In this document: in pieces, positions 10,389-18,393 of the stretch
Numbering within the stretch: the stretch's first letter is position 1
Layout: the number at the start of each line of letters is the position of its first letter
From: Rhizobium sp. BK196
GTDB taxonomy: Bacteria > Pseudomonadota > Alphaproteobacteria > Rhizobiales > Rhizobiaceae
Direction of reading: 5' to 3'
Assembly (NCBI RefSeq): GCF_014193255.1
Contig: NZ_JACHZB010000003.1
Coordinates: 310,001-374,000, forward strand
DNA: 64,000 nt
Made by a program: the position numbers and the translations under genes
Notes under the pieces: generated by a model
Databases searched by the model: none
Told to the model about the DNA's origin: nothing
The model's input: the letters and a program-made list of their open reading frames with translations, nothing else

Positions 10389-11533
10389 CAATTCTCTCTT
10401 TCGTATTCGTCCAGGCGATCCGCGCCAAATATGTAAGTGCCCCTGTGGGCGAAACCGGATGGTATGTCGGTTGGCTGCAGCGGGGATTCAATACCACCGT
10501 CACCGATGACGACAGGGCCCTGATAAAGCTGGATGCGATCGACGAGGCCGGCTTCGAGGAAAAGTTTCGCGGTTTTCGCACCGCCTTCGACGAGGAGTGA
10601 AGAGATGCCGCGTGTGGCAAGCGCCAGCAGCAGGACTTCAGGATGATAGGGATTGCAGTAGAGGACTTCGACGCCGGCGGCTTCGAGAGCGGCGTGGCGG
10701 GAGTCGATCGCGGCGGGTTCGGTGGGTGTGTTACCCCCCTCTGTCCCCAACGGCGATCCATCTTCACTTGCCACCACAATAACGGGCACTTCCCGCGCCG
10801 TCTCGACGAGCTTGCTCGTCAGCGGTAGCGCCAGCATCGGATCGAGCACGATGCGAACAGGCGATTGCACCTCGAGACCCGGTGTCCGCACCGTCAGCAG
10901 CGGATCGTCTGATATCGCCGTGCCGATGCCGACAAGGATGGCATCGGTTTCGGCCCGCAGCGCCTGGACCTGGGCGCGGGCTTCCGGACCAGTTATCGCC
11001 ACCTGCCCTACTCCCTTGCGGCCGATCATGCCATCGGCGGAAACGGCAAGCTTGAGAGTCACATAGGGGCGGTTCTTCGTCTGGCGGGTGAGGTATCCAG
11101 CGAGCGATTGCCTTCCTTGTTCCTCCAGCACGCCTGTCGTGACTTCGATGCCGGCATCGCGCAGCATGGAAATGCCGCGGCCGGATACCCTGATATCGGG
11201 ATCGGTCACGCTAATGACGACGCGCCCGACGCCGTAGGCGATCAGGGCTTCGGCGCAAGGCGGTGTCTTGCCGTGATGCGAGCAGGGTTCGAGCGTGACA
11301 TAGGCGGTTGCACCGCGGGCAAGTTCACCGGCTTCGGCGAGCGCCTGCGGCTCGGCATGCGGGCGACCGCCGTGTGCCGTCACGGCCCGACCGACGATCA
11401 CGCCATCGCGAACGATGACACAGCCGACGGATGGATTGGTGGACGTCTGGCCCGTGTGCCATCGCGACAGGCGGATCGCGGCTGCCATGAAGCGTTCGTC
11501 CTCAGGCCGCGCGATCCCCTCGCCCATGGTCAT
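10388..11533 (-). CDS. ribD: Riboflavin biosynthesis deaminase/reductase RibD
   Basis: Bifunctional enzyme: an N-terminal deaminase with zinc motif HAEPQAL and [11 protein letters not shown], and a C-terminal reductase starting near residue 150 ([17 protein letters not shown]) with the [10 protein letters not shown] nucleotide loop. Length 381 residues, normal for the family. Overlaps nrdR by 4 nt (ATGA) and ribE by 1 nt, so nrdR-ribD-ribE is a tight operon. Confidence 0.95.
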   Translation of the reverse strand: MTMGEGIARPEDERFMAAAIRLSRWHTGQTSTNPSVGCVIVRDGVIVGRAVTAHGGRPHAEPQALAEAGELARGATAYVTLEPCSHHGKTPPCAEALIAYGVGRVVISVTDPDIRVSGRGISMLRDAGIEVTTGVLEEQGRQSLAGYLTRQTKNRPYVTLKLAVSADGMIGRKGVGQVAITGPEARAQVQALRAETDAILVGIGTAISDDPLLTVRTPGLEVQSPVRIVLDPMLALPLTSKLVETAREVPVIVVASEDGSPLGTEGGNTPTEPAAIDSRHAALEAAGVEVLYCNPYHPEVLLLALATRGISSLLVEGGAKTAKLFLEAGLVDRIQLYQGPVVIGDGGIESPLQPTDIPSGFAHRGTYIFGADRLDEYEREN

Positions 11534-12006
11534 ACGTCCAGCGGATCGCCGGCGATTTTGGCGTTGAGCTCGGCGATCAGTTTTTCGAAATCCTCGGCAT
11601 GCGAAAAATCACGATAGACCGACGCGTAGCGCACGAAGCCGACATCATCGAGGCCCTTTAATGCTTCCAGAACCTGCAGGCCGATCTGTTCGGAGGAGAT
11701 TTCCGTCTCGCCCGAACTCTCCAGTCGCCGCACGATACCGGAGACAGCGCGCTCGATACGGTCGCGATCGACGGGCCGCTTGCGCAATGCCACATCGAAG
11801 GACCTGACCAGCTTATCGCGGTCGAAGGGAACCTTTCTGCCGGTCTTCTTCGTGACCATCAGTTCGCGCAGCTGCACGCGCTCGAAGGTCGTAAAGCGAC
11901 CGCCGCAATCAGGACAGATGCGGCGCCGGCGGATGGAGGTGTTATCCTCCGCCGGGCGTGAATCCTTGACCTGCGTATCTTCCGAACCGCAATAGGGGCA
12001 GCGCAT
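11530..12006 (-). CDS. nrdR: Transcriptional repressor NrdR
   Basis: Zinc-ribbon plus ATP-cone repressor of ribonucleotide reductase genes. The N-terminal ribbon [13 protein letters not shown] ... CPDCGGRF has all four Cys, and the ATP-cone follows ([22 protein letters not shown]). 158 residues, a usual size. Placed between glyA and ribD, the conserved alphaproteobacterial order; a palindromic repeat separates it from glyA. Confidence 0.96.
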   Translation of the reverse strand: MRCPYCGSEDTQVKDSRPAEDNTSIRRRRICPDCGGRFTTFERVQLRELMVTKKTGRKVPFDRDKLVRSFDVALRKRPVDRDRIERAVSGIVRRLESSGETEISSEQIGLQVLEALKGLDDVGFVRYASVYRDFSHAEDFEKLIAELNAKIAGDPLDV

Positions 12007-12019
12007 GCCTTCTCCTTCA

Positions 12020-12101
12020 GCATCGGCCCGAAAATCGGAACCGATTTTCGGAAAGCCTGATGCGTCGACTTAAAGAGTTAGAGCGACCTTTGTGCGCTCT
12101 A
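12020..12101. repeat. Rhizobial intergenic palindromic repeat
   Basis: Nested hairpin: outer GCATC (12020-12024) / GATGC (12059-12063), inner 10-bp perfect stem CGAAAATCGG / CCGATTTTCG (12029-12050). A second hairpin, TAGAGCG / CGCTCTA, spans 12079-12101 and includes the glyA stop codon. I recognise this as a dispersed palindromic repeat common in intergenic DNA of Rhizobium and relatives; copy number was not checked here. Confidence 0.7.
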
Positions 12102-13397
12102 GCCCATGTAATCATACATGGGGAAGCGGTCGGTCAGATTCACCACCTTGCCGCGGACGGCAGCTTCGACGGCAGCATTGCCCTCATCGGAATTAGCAAC
12201 CTTCAAGCCATCGAGAACCTCGACGATGAGGTTACCGATTTCGCGGAATTCCGCTTCCTTGAAGCCGCGTGTCGTGCCGGCCGGGGCGCCAAGGCGCACG
12301 CCCGAGGTGACGAAGGGCTTTTCAGGATCGAACGGGATTCCGTTCTTGTTGCAGGTGATGTAGGCGCGGCCGAGCGCGGCTTCTGCGCGCTTGCCGGTGG
12401 CATTCTTCTTGCGCAGGTCGACCAGCATCAGGTGGTTGTCCGTACCGCCGGAGACGACGTCGAGGCCGCCGGCGACAAGTGTTTCGGCCAGCGCCTTGGC
12501 GTTCTTGACGACCTGGGCGGCATATTCCTTGAAGGAGGGCTGCAGGGCTTCCCCGAAGGCAACGGCCTTGGCGGCGATGATGTGCATCAGCGGACCACCC
12601 TGGAGACCAGGGAAGACGGCCGAGTTGAACTTCTTGGCCAGATCCTCGTCATTCGTCAGGATAACGCCGCCGCGCGGACCGCGGAGCGACTTGTGGGTCG
12701 TGGTCGTCGCAACATGGCAGTGCGGGAACGGCGACGGATGCACGCCACCAGCGACGAGACCGGCGATGTGGGCCATGTCGACCATCAGGTAGGCGCCGAC
12801 CGAGTCAGCGATCTCGCGGAAACGCTTCCAGTCCCAGATACGGGAATAGGCCGTGCCGCCGGCGATGATCAGTTTCGGCTTGTGTTCTTTGGCCTTACGC
12901 TCGACGTCGTCCATATCGAGCAGGTTATCGCCCTCGCGCACGCCGTAGGACACGACGTTGAACCATTTGCCGGACATGTTGACCGGCGAACCGTGCGTCA
13001 AGTGACCGCCGGAATTCAGGTCGAGACCCATGAAGGTGTCGCCCGGCTGCAGCAGCGCAAGAAACACGGCCTGGTTCATCTGCGAACCGGAATTCGGCTG
13101 AACGTTGGCGAAGTTGACGCCGAAGAGCTTCTTGGCGCGCTCGATGGCGAGTTCCTCGGCGATATCGACGAACTGGCAGCCACCGTAGTAGCGCTTGCCG
13201 GGATAGCCCTCGGCATATTTGTTTGTCATGATGGAGCCCTGGGCTTCCAGAACGGCGCGGGAAACGATGTTCTCGGATGCGATCAGTTCGATCTCATGCC
13301 GTTGACGACCGAGTTCCTTTCCGATCGCGCCAAAGATTTCCGGATCGACGTCCGCAAGCGAGCGATTGAAGAAGGATTCGGTGGAAGCATTGGTCAT
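12099..13397 (-). CDS. glyA: Serine hydroxymethyltransferase
   Basis: PLP enzyme interconverting serine and glycine with transfer of a one-carbon unit to tetrahydrofolate. The 432-residue protein contains the PLP-lysine motif [13 protein letters not shown], the early [15 protein letters not shown], and [14 protein letters not shown]. First gene of the glyA-nrdR-ribD-ribE block; a 182-nt gap with a terminator separates it from the L,D-transpeptidase gene upstream. Confidence 0.97.
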   Translation of the reverse strand: MTNASTESFFNRSLADVDPEIFGAIGKELGRQRHEIELIASENIVSRAVLEAQGSIMTNKYAEGYPGKRYYGGCQFVDIAEELAIERAKKLFGVNFANVQPNSGSQMNQAVFLALLQPGDTFMGLDLNSGGHLTHGSPVNMSGKWFNVVSYGVREGDNLLDMDDVERKAKEHKPKLIIAGGTAYSRIWDWKRFREIADSVGAYLMVDMAHIAGLVAGGVHPSPFPHCHVATTTTHKSLRGPRGGVILTNDEDLAKKFNSAVFPGLQGGPLMHIIAAKAVAFGEALQPSFKEYAAQVVKNAKALAETLVAGGLDVVSGGTDNHLMLVDLRKKNATGKRAEAALGRAYITCNKNGIPFDPEKPFVTSGVRLGAPAGTTRGFKEAEFREIGNLIVEVLDGLKVANSDEGNAAVEAAVRGKVVNLTDRFPMYDYMG

Positions 13398-13532
13398 GGG
13401 CTGGCTCCTTCACTGGGATGCGGCAAGGTATTAGCCTTCCACCGATGCGAGGGCAATACGAAGAACGACATTTGCTGGGCTAAGCGCGCGGGCCGAACAG
13501 TTTGCGTCTGATATCGCCTTGCGGCAATGAAA

Positions 13533-13557
13533 AAAGCCGCGCACATGGCGCGGCTTT
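13533..13557. terminator. Rho-independent terminator after the L,D-transpeptidase gene
   Basis: Perfect 10-bp stem AAAGCCGCGC / GCGCGGCTTT with a 5-nt loop, 22 nt past the stop of the leftward gene. Read leftward, the RNA stem is followed by U residues. Confidence 0.85.
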
Positions 13558-13579
13558 GCGTGAACTCCATACGCCGGAC

Positions 13580-14881
13580 TTATTGTACCGGCTGCTCCAT
13601 GCCTGCGGTGGTGTCGAGCGCCAGTTCGGCATTGCCGTCCATCTGGTAGATGTCGTCGCGGAACTGGACGACGCCGTCAGGCATGCCCCAGGCCGAGATA
13701 TAAACGAAATAAACGGGAACTTCGACGGCAAGCTTGATCGGCGTGTTGACGCCGCTTGCGATCACCTGCTCCATCTGCTGACGACTCCAGCCAGGGGTCT
13801 CGCGCAGCAGCCATGTCGACAGGTCGCGGACATTCTGGACGCGCACGCAGCCTGAAGATTCGAAGCGCATGAGCTTGTTGAACAGGCCCTGCTGCGGCGT
13901 GTCGTGCATGTACTCGCCGTTCTTGTTGTAGAAGTTGATCTTCGTGGAGGCCATGGCGTTGATCTTGCCCGGATCCTGACGGAACATCAGGTTCGGCGCC
14001 TCGCCGTTCCAGTCTACTGTCTCAGGGGCGACTTCGTTGCCCTTGCCGTCGATCAGGCGGATTGCGTTCTTTTCGAGATAGGTCGGATCCTTGCGCATCA
14101 GCGGCATGATGTCCTTCTCGACGATCGAGCGCGGCGCCGTCCAATACGGGTTCAGGATGACTTCATAGACCTTGGAGTTGACGATATGCGTCGGGCGGCT
14201 GAGGCGGCCGACGACCGCGGTATGGCGGGTCGCAACGCTGCCATCTTCAACGGCTTCCACATAGGCGGCCGGAATGTTGACCATCAGGTGACGGCGGCCC
14301 ATGTCTTCCGGGAAAGTCTGAATGCGGATCAGGTTGGTGTTCAGCTGCTGCAGGCGCACATCGGCCGGGATGTTCATCGCTTTCAGCGTGAATTCGCCGA
14401 GCACACCATCGGCCGGCAGGCCGTGACGGGCCTGGAAACGCTTGACGGCGCCGTCGACATAGGAATCGAAGGCGTTGGAGAGGCCCGCCTCACGCGGCAG
14501 GTCGCCGGTGATCGCCAGACGCTGGCGCAGCGCCTGGACGGTGGGGGAACTGACACCGAGCTGCAGGCGCTGGTCACCCGGATTGACCTCCGGCCAGCCG
14601 CCGGCGGACGCGATCTGCTGATATTGCATGATCGCCTGCTGGGTGCTCGGCACTGATTGCGGGCTGAGGATCGGCGTATTGGAGAGAACGGCAGTCGCAG
14701 TGCGCGAGGCAGCCTTGGCGTCGAACTGGTCATCCCAGTTGCCGCGTTTCGGGGCATTCAGGAGCCCATCGAGCGCCGATTGCGCGAATGCGGGTGCGGC
14801 AAGCGCGCCGGCACCGACCGTTGCCGCCGACGCCAGAAAGGCGCGGCGCGAGAGAGCTTCAATTCCGTTCTTTTTAGACAT
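13580..14881 (-). CDS. ldtP: L,D-transpeptidase (YkuD/YcbB type), Tat-exported
   Basis: Periplasmic peptidoglycan cross-linking or lipoprotein-attaching enzyme of 433 residues. A twin-arginine signal (SRRAFLASAA, cleaved near AFAQSA) leads into a putative peptidoglycan-binding domain (about residues 103-167, SSPTVQALRQRLAITGD ... DGVLGEFTL), then the YkuD domain with the catalytic motif SSGCVRV (Cys345). The start at 14881 gives the Tat signal directly; an upstream in-frame start adds 33 unconserved residues. Its presumed regulator lies 2.9 kb upstream, separated by an inserted element. The name ldtP follows the Liberibacter ldtP/ldtR pair and is by analogy. Confidence 0.9.
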   Translation of the reverse strand: MSKKNGIEALSRRAFLASAATVGAGALAAPAFAQSALDGLLNAPKRGNWDDQFDAKAASRTATAVLSNTPILSPQSVPSTQQAIMQYQQIASAGGWPEVNPGDQRLQLGVSSPTVQALRQRLAITGDLPREAGLSNAFDSYVDGAVKRFQARHGLPADGVLGEFTLKAMNIPADVRLQQLNTNLIRIQTFPEDMGRRHLMVNIPAAYVEAVEDGSVATRHTAVVGRLSRPTHIVNSKVYEVILNPYWTAPRSIVEKDIMPLMRKDPTYLEKNAIRLIDGKGNEVAPETVDWNGEAPNLMFRQDPGKINAMASTKINFYNKNGEYMHDTPQQGLFNKLMRFESSGCVRVQNVRDLSTWLLRETPGWSRQQMEQVIASGVNTPIKLAVEVPVYFVYISAWGMPDGVVQFRDDIYQMDGNAELALDTTAGMEQPVQ

Positions 14882-15316
14882 TCGTCCCAACCACTCAATG
14901 CCACGGTGGAGGAAGCCGCGGCCCTTTGCGATATCCTGCGCTTTAACGCAGATCCCTATCTGTTCGTTCTTCCGGCGCACCTGGAAATTCCGCCAGTCCC
15001 ATCACAAGATCGCGAGCAACCTGGATGGCGCCAATGGTCCATCGAGGACGCCGGCTATCGAATATTCCGCTGTCACATCAATATGGCCAATTCGTGTTGC
15101 CGGGCCGGAAGACAGACTGCCGGTTGCCGGAAACCGCATGCACCGAACCATATAACGGGTAAACCGTGCCGGTTAATAACGACTAAAAAACGGCTTGAAT
15201 ACCGGGCTTTGTGGTTGGCTGGCTTGCGTTGCAAAGATGCCACGCAGAGGCGAGCGGTGAAAGCGAGGCGTGGATTTTCGTCAACCCTGAAGTCTCGGAC
15301 CCAGAGGCGGTACAGG
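14882..15316. promoter_or_regulatory. Upstream region of the L,D-transpeptidase gene
   Basis: A 435-nt stretch without a supported gene. It must contain the ldtP promoter (leftward). The best candidate operator is the perfect inverted repeat AACCG-TGC-CGGTT at 15162-15174 within an AT-rich patch (TATAACGGG ... TTAATAACG). The rightmost part, about 15288-15333, corresponds to the displaced 3' end of ldtR. An open leftward frame from here to 15073 is read-through from that displaced end and not a believable gene. Confidence 0.5.
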
Positions 15317-15333
15317 ATCTGATCGTTCCAGAA
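15317..15333. repeat. Left direct repeat (att-like core) of the inserted element
   Basis: 17-bp ATCTGATCGTTCCAGAA, identical to 17769-17785. Identity extends past a 2-nt mismatch to TACA on the outer left side. Read leftward, this copy encodes the FWNDQ of the LdtR C-terminus and continues ILYRL, then TGG. Confidence 0.85.
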
Positions 15334-15356
15334 GTGGCTGCTCGGCCAAGGCCCCA

Positions 15357-17018
15357 ATGGCGACCTACGGAATTACTCATGGGATAACGGCGGCCTGCCT
15401 CTCGAATCTCGGCTACCACTTCTGGTATTCGTCTGGCATGGAACATTCGACCTCCCGCTTCAAACTCAGAATTGTCCGGAATCGCTATCGCGAGTGGCTG
15501 GAGCGGTCGAATGACGTAAACGCGCTGACACTCATATGGGCCGTGAACGCGCTCCAGTCTGGAAAAGCCAAGCTCGCTGCCAGATACATAACGTTCCCCA
15601 AGGAAGCAGTGATCGGAAAGCGAAGGTTCGACGAGTACGCCATCCACCCATGGGAGCTTGAAACAATCGTTACGTCACTTCTTTCGACTCCAAAGGATCG
15701 ACCACGTACCGGCCGCTATAAATATACGAACCTCACTCGGTTTGAGTCGCTCGGCGTATTGGTCAACTTGCTGCGGGAGTTGGAAAACGGCGAGTACGGG
15801 ATGACGGGAACAGCCGACAACATCTGGGAGGAAATGTATCGGATTGGCCAGAGGCAATTTGCATGGCAGCGCGGATACAACACCGAGCAGCTTTACCGCT
15901 ACGCCTATGTCTATGGGCAGGGCGAGTGCGGAGAGTTTTTCGAAGAGAAGAACGGCATCTCAGTTTCGAATTTCTTGTACTTAAGCGTTGCCCTGTTCGG
16001 ACTCCTCCTAGAAAAGCCTTGGCTCACTGAACCTGATACCTCCGCGCTTGGTTTGTCGCAGGACGATATGGCAAGAACGCTTGCTTTACACAGTATCGGG
16101 CTTATCGAGGCTCGCGCGAAGGCGACTAAGATGAACGCAGATTCGGTGAGAAGTCTCGGGACGCCAATGCGAACGGCATATATGCCAAGCGTTTTACGCC
16201 AACATCCGATCATCCGCGTTAGCCACCGAAGTTTAATTTACACTGCGCCTTTGCCGCCACTTATCATGAACCGGGCTACCGCCGGGCTCTACTACGACAT
16301 CAAGCGAGGCCCAACTCGCTTGATGACTGAGGCCAACGCCCGTTTTGAGGACTACGTGAGAAAGCTTGTAGAAGCTTACCATTCGCGCTTTCAGGCTCTG
16401 AAAGGCAAGCCATACGGACGGAGTAAGGCGACGTTTGTAGATCCCCCGGACTGCCTTATCAGAGACGGCGATCAGATCACGATAGCGATCGAATGCAAGG
16501 CAACCAAGCTCACCTTCGAAGCCCAATTTTCGGATAATCCGGCGATTGCGGCGAAGCAAGGATTCGAGCAGGTCGTCAAAGGAATCTTTCAGCTATGGCG
16601 GTTTTTCTCGCACGCGCGTCAGGGAGTCTACTCCGCCAACACAGTATCTGCCACCGCATACGGAATCGTCCTTACGATGGACAGCTGGATGCAGATGGCC
16701 ACCAAACTTCGACGATCAGCGCTTGAACGGGCTAGGCAGCTAGCTGCTTCCGATCCCGATATTATCGAAGCAGATATGCGGTTGGTTGTTTTTGCGTCGA
16801 TACAAGAACTGAACGACAGTTTCGCTCAGACAGAAACAGACGGCTTTATGGAGGTTTTAGGCCATGCCGTTACAGAAAAATACGAAGGTTACGGGTTGTC
16901 TGAGCTAACGAGGGATTGCGGCGTAGTGCTTACGCGCAAGCCGTTCCCCATAGATGTCACCCAGATCCTACCTTGGTGGTCCAAGATGAAAGGTCCGAAC
17001 GACCGCCCACTCCTCTAA
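15357..17018 (+). CDS. PD-(D/E)XK nuclease-like protein, unknown family
   Basis: 553-residue protein I do not recognise as a named family. The C-terminal half has the layout of a PD-(D/E)XK nuclease: a helix with an acidic residue (RFEDYVRKLVEAY, Glu331), then P364-D365 before CLIRDGDQITIAIECKATK (Glu379, Lys381), then QGFEQVVKGIFQLWRFF (from Gln401), reminiscent of the helix that follows the active site in this fold. The N-terminal 300 residues are mostly helical-looking with many Arg and Trp, perhaps a recognition domain. The ATG at 15357 lies 24 nt inside the left repeat; an ATG at 15438 (526 residues) is an alternative. Neither has a strong ribosome-binding site. Followed after 14 nt by a second nuclease gene. 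Confidence 0.75.
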   Translation: MATYGITHGITAACLSNLGYHFWYSSGMEHSTSRFKLRIVRNRYREWLERSNDVNALTLIWAVNALQSGKAKLAARYITFPKEAVIGKRRFDEYAIHPWELETIVTSLLSTPKDRPRTGRYKYTNLTRFESLGVLVNLLRELENGEYGMTGTADNIWEEMYRIGQRQFAWQRGYNTEQLYRYAYVYGQGECGEFFEEKNGISVSNFLYLSVALFGLLLEKPWLTEPDTSALGLSQDDMARTLALHSIGLIEARAKATKMNADSVRSLGTPMRTAYMPSVLRQHPIIRVSHRSLIYTAPLPPLIMNRATAGLYYDIKRGPTRLMTEANARFEDYVRKLVEAYHSRFQALKGKPYGRSKATFVDPPDCLIRDGDQITIAIECKATKLTFEAQFSDNPAIAAKQGFEQVVKGIFQLWRFFSHARQGVYSANTVSATAYGIVLTMDSWMQMATKLRRSALERARQLAASDPDIIEADMRLVVFASIQELNDSFAQTETDGFMEVLGHAVTEKYEGYGLSELTRDCGVVLTRKPFPIDVTQILPWWSKMKGPNDRPLL

Positions 17019-17032
17019 CTACGGCGACTTAT

Positions 17033-17488
17033 ATGAATATAGCCGGGCCTGAACGATACGAGCTAGCCTATACGCCGGAAGCGTTCACCGTCCAATGTTT
17101 GCAGGGCTCCTCTCGCTTTTCCGGAATAGCTAAATCCCTGCAACCGAAGCTTTATATCGCCAGTATCGACAATAAGCCGATCTACGTCGGGATCACCAAG
17201 AGGAGCATGCGGCAGCGGCTCTCCTACGGTTGGAAAGCCGCCGGAAGTCATGGCTATTACGGATACGCTTGGCGTCATCACGGTGCATATGCGGTGTTGG
17301 ATGTTTGGGAACATGTAGACGCTGAGGGCCGGAACGAGCGAGAAATCGAGACGGTCGAGGCCGAAGTAGTATTTCTGATACGACAAGCGGGCCAGTGGCC
17401 CGCCTTTCAGACCGAAATCCATTTCTACCAATCAACCGAAGAGCATCGGCGTCTGGCTGAGGAAATCGTCAGCCGGTACGATCTCTAA
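17033..17488 (+). CDS. Stand-alone GIY-YIG nuclease
   Basis: 151-residue protein with a GIY-YIG domain: LYIASIDNKPIYVGITKR (YIA 41-43, YVG 51-53), the helix Arg in SMRQRL, a metal-binding Glu region (ETVEAEVVFLIRQ, Glu111), and the C-terminal GQWPAFQTEIHF that recurs in some uncharacterised GIY-YIG proteins. No DNA-binding module is attached, unlike UvrC or homing endonucleases. The start at 17033 leaves 14 nt after the upstream stop; the frame is open back to 16916 inside the upstream gene. The poor ribosome-binding site suggests translational coupling. Probable partner of the PD-(D/E)XK protein. Confidence 0.8.
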   Translation: MNIAGPERYELAYTPEAFTVQCLQGSSRFSGIAKSLQPKLYIASIDNKPIYVGITKRSMRQRLSYGWKAAGSHGYYGYAWRHHGAYAVLDVWEHVDAEGRNEREIETVEAEVVFLIRQAGQWPAFQTEIHFYQSTEEHRRLAEEIVSRYDL

Positions 17489-17768
17489 GCGTCCGAGGCG
17501 CGCGTTGCCAACGGCGGCGCTCAAAAGGGGACAGAGCGGCGCGTGGCCGTGTCAGAAAGTGATCGGGGTACAGCAGCAGAAAAGCGCGTCGCGGAGGGAA
17601 AGCCGCGCGCGCTCTAAGTGCCGATGGAGGTCGGTTTACTGGCACGCAATTGTAACGCAGCTAGCTGCGATCGCGTGCTTCTTGGTACTATTTGATGCCT
17701 GCCGCGCGCTTTAGTCCCACTGCCAAGCAAGCATTGCCACTCGATTAAACCATTACAATCTATACAAA
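17489..17768. other. Right-end non-coding part of the inserted element
   Basis: 280 nt without a supported gene. It contains a nested inverted structure at 17642-17678: outer GCACGC / GCGTGC and an inner perfect 14-bp palindrome CGCAGCTAGCTGCG (17656-17669). This could be a terminator-like or recombination-end structure. An open frame of 69 codons here (17505-17714) has no ribosome-binding site and unusual composition, so I left it out. Confidence 0.5.
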
Positions 17769-18265
17769 ATCTGATCGTTCCAGAAACGGTCAAGACGCTG
17801 AAGCAGCTTGTTCATCTGCGTAAACTCATCCGTGCCGATGCCACCAACCTTGTCGATCGAGGCGATGTGGCGTTCGTAGAGCCGGGCCACCGTTTCGGCG
17901 ATGTCCTGGCCGGTTTCGGTCAGGCTGATACGGACCGAGCGGCGGTCGATGCGCGAGCGCTGGTGGTTGATGAAGCCGAGGTCGACCAGCTTCTTGACGT
18001 TGTAGGAAACGTTCGAGCCGAGATAGTAGCCGCGGGAGCGCAGCTCGCCGGCGGTCAGTTCGGAGTTGCCGATGTTGAAGAGGAGCAGCGCCTGGATGGC
18101 GTTGACGTCACTGCGGCCCTGACGGTCGAACTCGTCCTTGATGACGTCGAGCAGACGACGGTGAAGACGTTCGACAAGATGAAGGGATTCCATGTAAAGA
18201 TCACGGATGCCCTGTTCGTGTGCATGGAAAGTCGATGCCGCCTGCGGCTTGATTTTCGTGTTCAT
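17753..18265 (-). CDS. ldtR: MarR-family regulator, LdtR-like
   Basis: 170-residue winged-helix regulator. The wHTH region is GELRSRGYYLGSNVSYNVKKLVDLGFINHQRSRIDRRSVRISLT. Strong resemblance to LdtR, the MarR-type regulator paired with the L,D-transpeptidase gene ldtP in Liberibacter and relatives, supports a role in cell-wall remodelling and osmotic tolerance. The last five codons (ILYRL) plus the stop come from the inserted element and use AT-rich codons (ATT TTG TAT AGA TTG TAA), yet encode the same peptide as the displaced copy at 15302-15316. Likely autoregulated through the inverted repeat at 18327-18347. Confidence 0.9.
   Translation of the reverse strand: MNTKIKPQAASTFHAHEQGIRDLYMESLHLVERLHRRLLDVIKDEFDRQGRSDVNAIQALLLFNIGNSELTAGELRSRGYYLGSNVSYNVKKLVDLGFINHQRSRIDRRSVRISLTETGQDIAETVARLYERHIASIDKVGGIGTDEFTQMNKLLQRLDRFWNDQILYRL
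17769..17785. repeat. Right direct repeat (att-like core), inside ldtR
   Basis: Identical 17-bp copy of 15317-15333. It lies within the last codons of ldtR, so integration kept the gene intact by replacing its tail. Confidence 0.85.
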
Positions 18266-18326
18266 TTGACTGCCTCACTGTTTTGTTTGGCGGTGTCGTT
18301 TTCTTCCCGCCTTGAGTGAGACCCTA

Positions 18327-18347
18327 TCGAATACATATAAAATTCGA
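18327..18347. promoter_or_regulatory. Candidate operator/promoter of ldtR
   Basis: Inverted repeat TCGAAT-N9-ATTCGA about 60-80 nt upstream of the ldtR ATG. Read leftward, the spacer contains TATATG, a plausible -10 hexamer, so the repeat overlaps the probable promoter. Suggested site of MarR-type autoregulation; inference only. Confidence 0.45.
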
Positions 18348-18393
18348 CTTAAACCGCAGGCTTAACAGAGGCTTACGAAATCCCCTTGATGTA

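Larger units (their letters stand above)
15317..17785. mobile_element. Putative 2.4-kb integrative element in the 3' end of ldtR
   Basis: Bounded by 17-bp direct repeats and placed between ldtR and ldtP. It contains two rightward genes (PD-(D/E)XK protein and GIY-YIG nuclease) whose base composition looks more AT-rich than the flanking core genes. At the right end the element supplies the last codons of ldtR; at the left end lies the displaced native copy encoding the same peptide with GC-rich synonymous codons. No integrase, transposase or tRNA is present, so mobility would need help in trans, or this is a remnant. Boundaries are inferred from the repeats. Confidence 0.7.

Noticed and set aside
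15073..15357. Leftward frame spanning the left repeat
   Set aside because: It is read-through of the displaced ldtR end after loss of its stop; no start signal and no resemblance to a protein after YRL.
17505..17714. 69-codon frame at the right end of the inserted element
   Set aside because: No ribosome-binding site, odd Arg/Ser/Gln-rich composition, and it contains the inverted structure at 17642-17678.
15317..17785. Classical tRNA-gene integration or transposon
   Set aside because: No tRNA gene is at either end and no integrase, transposase or terminal inverted repeat is visible; only direct repeats in a protein-gene tail.
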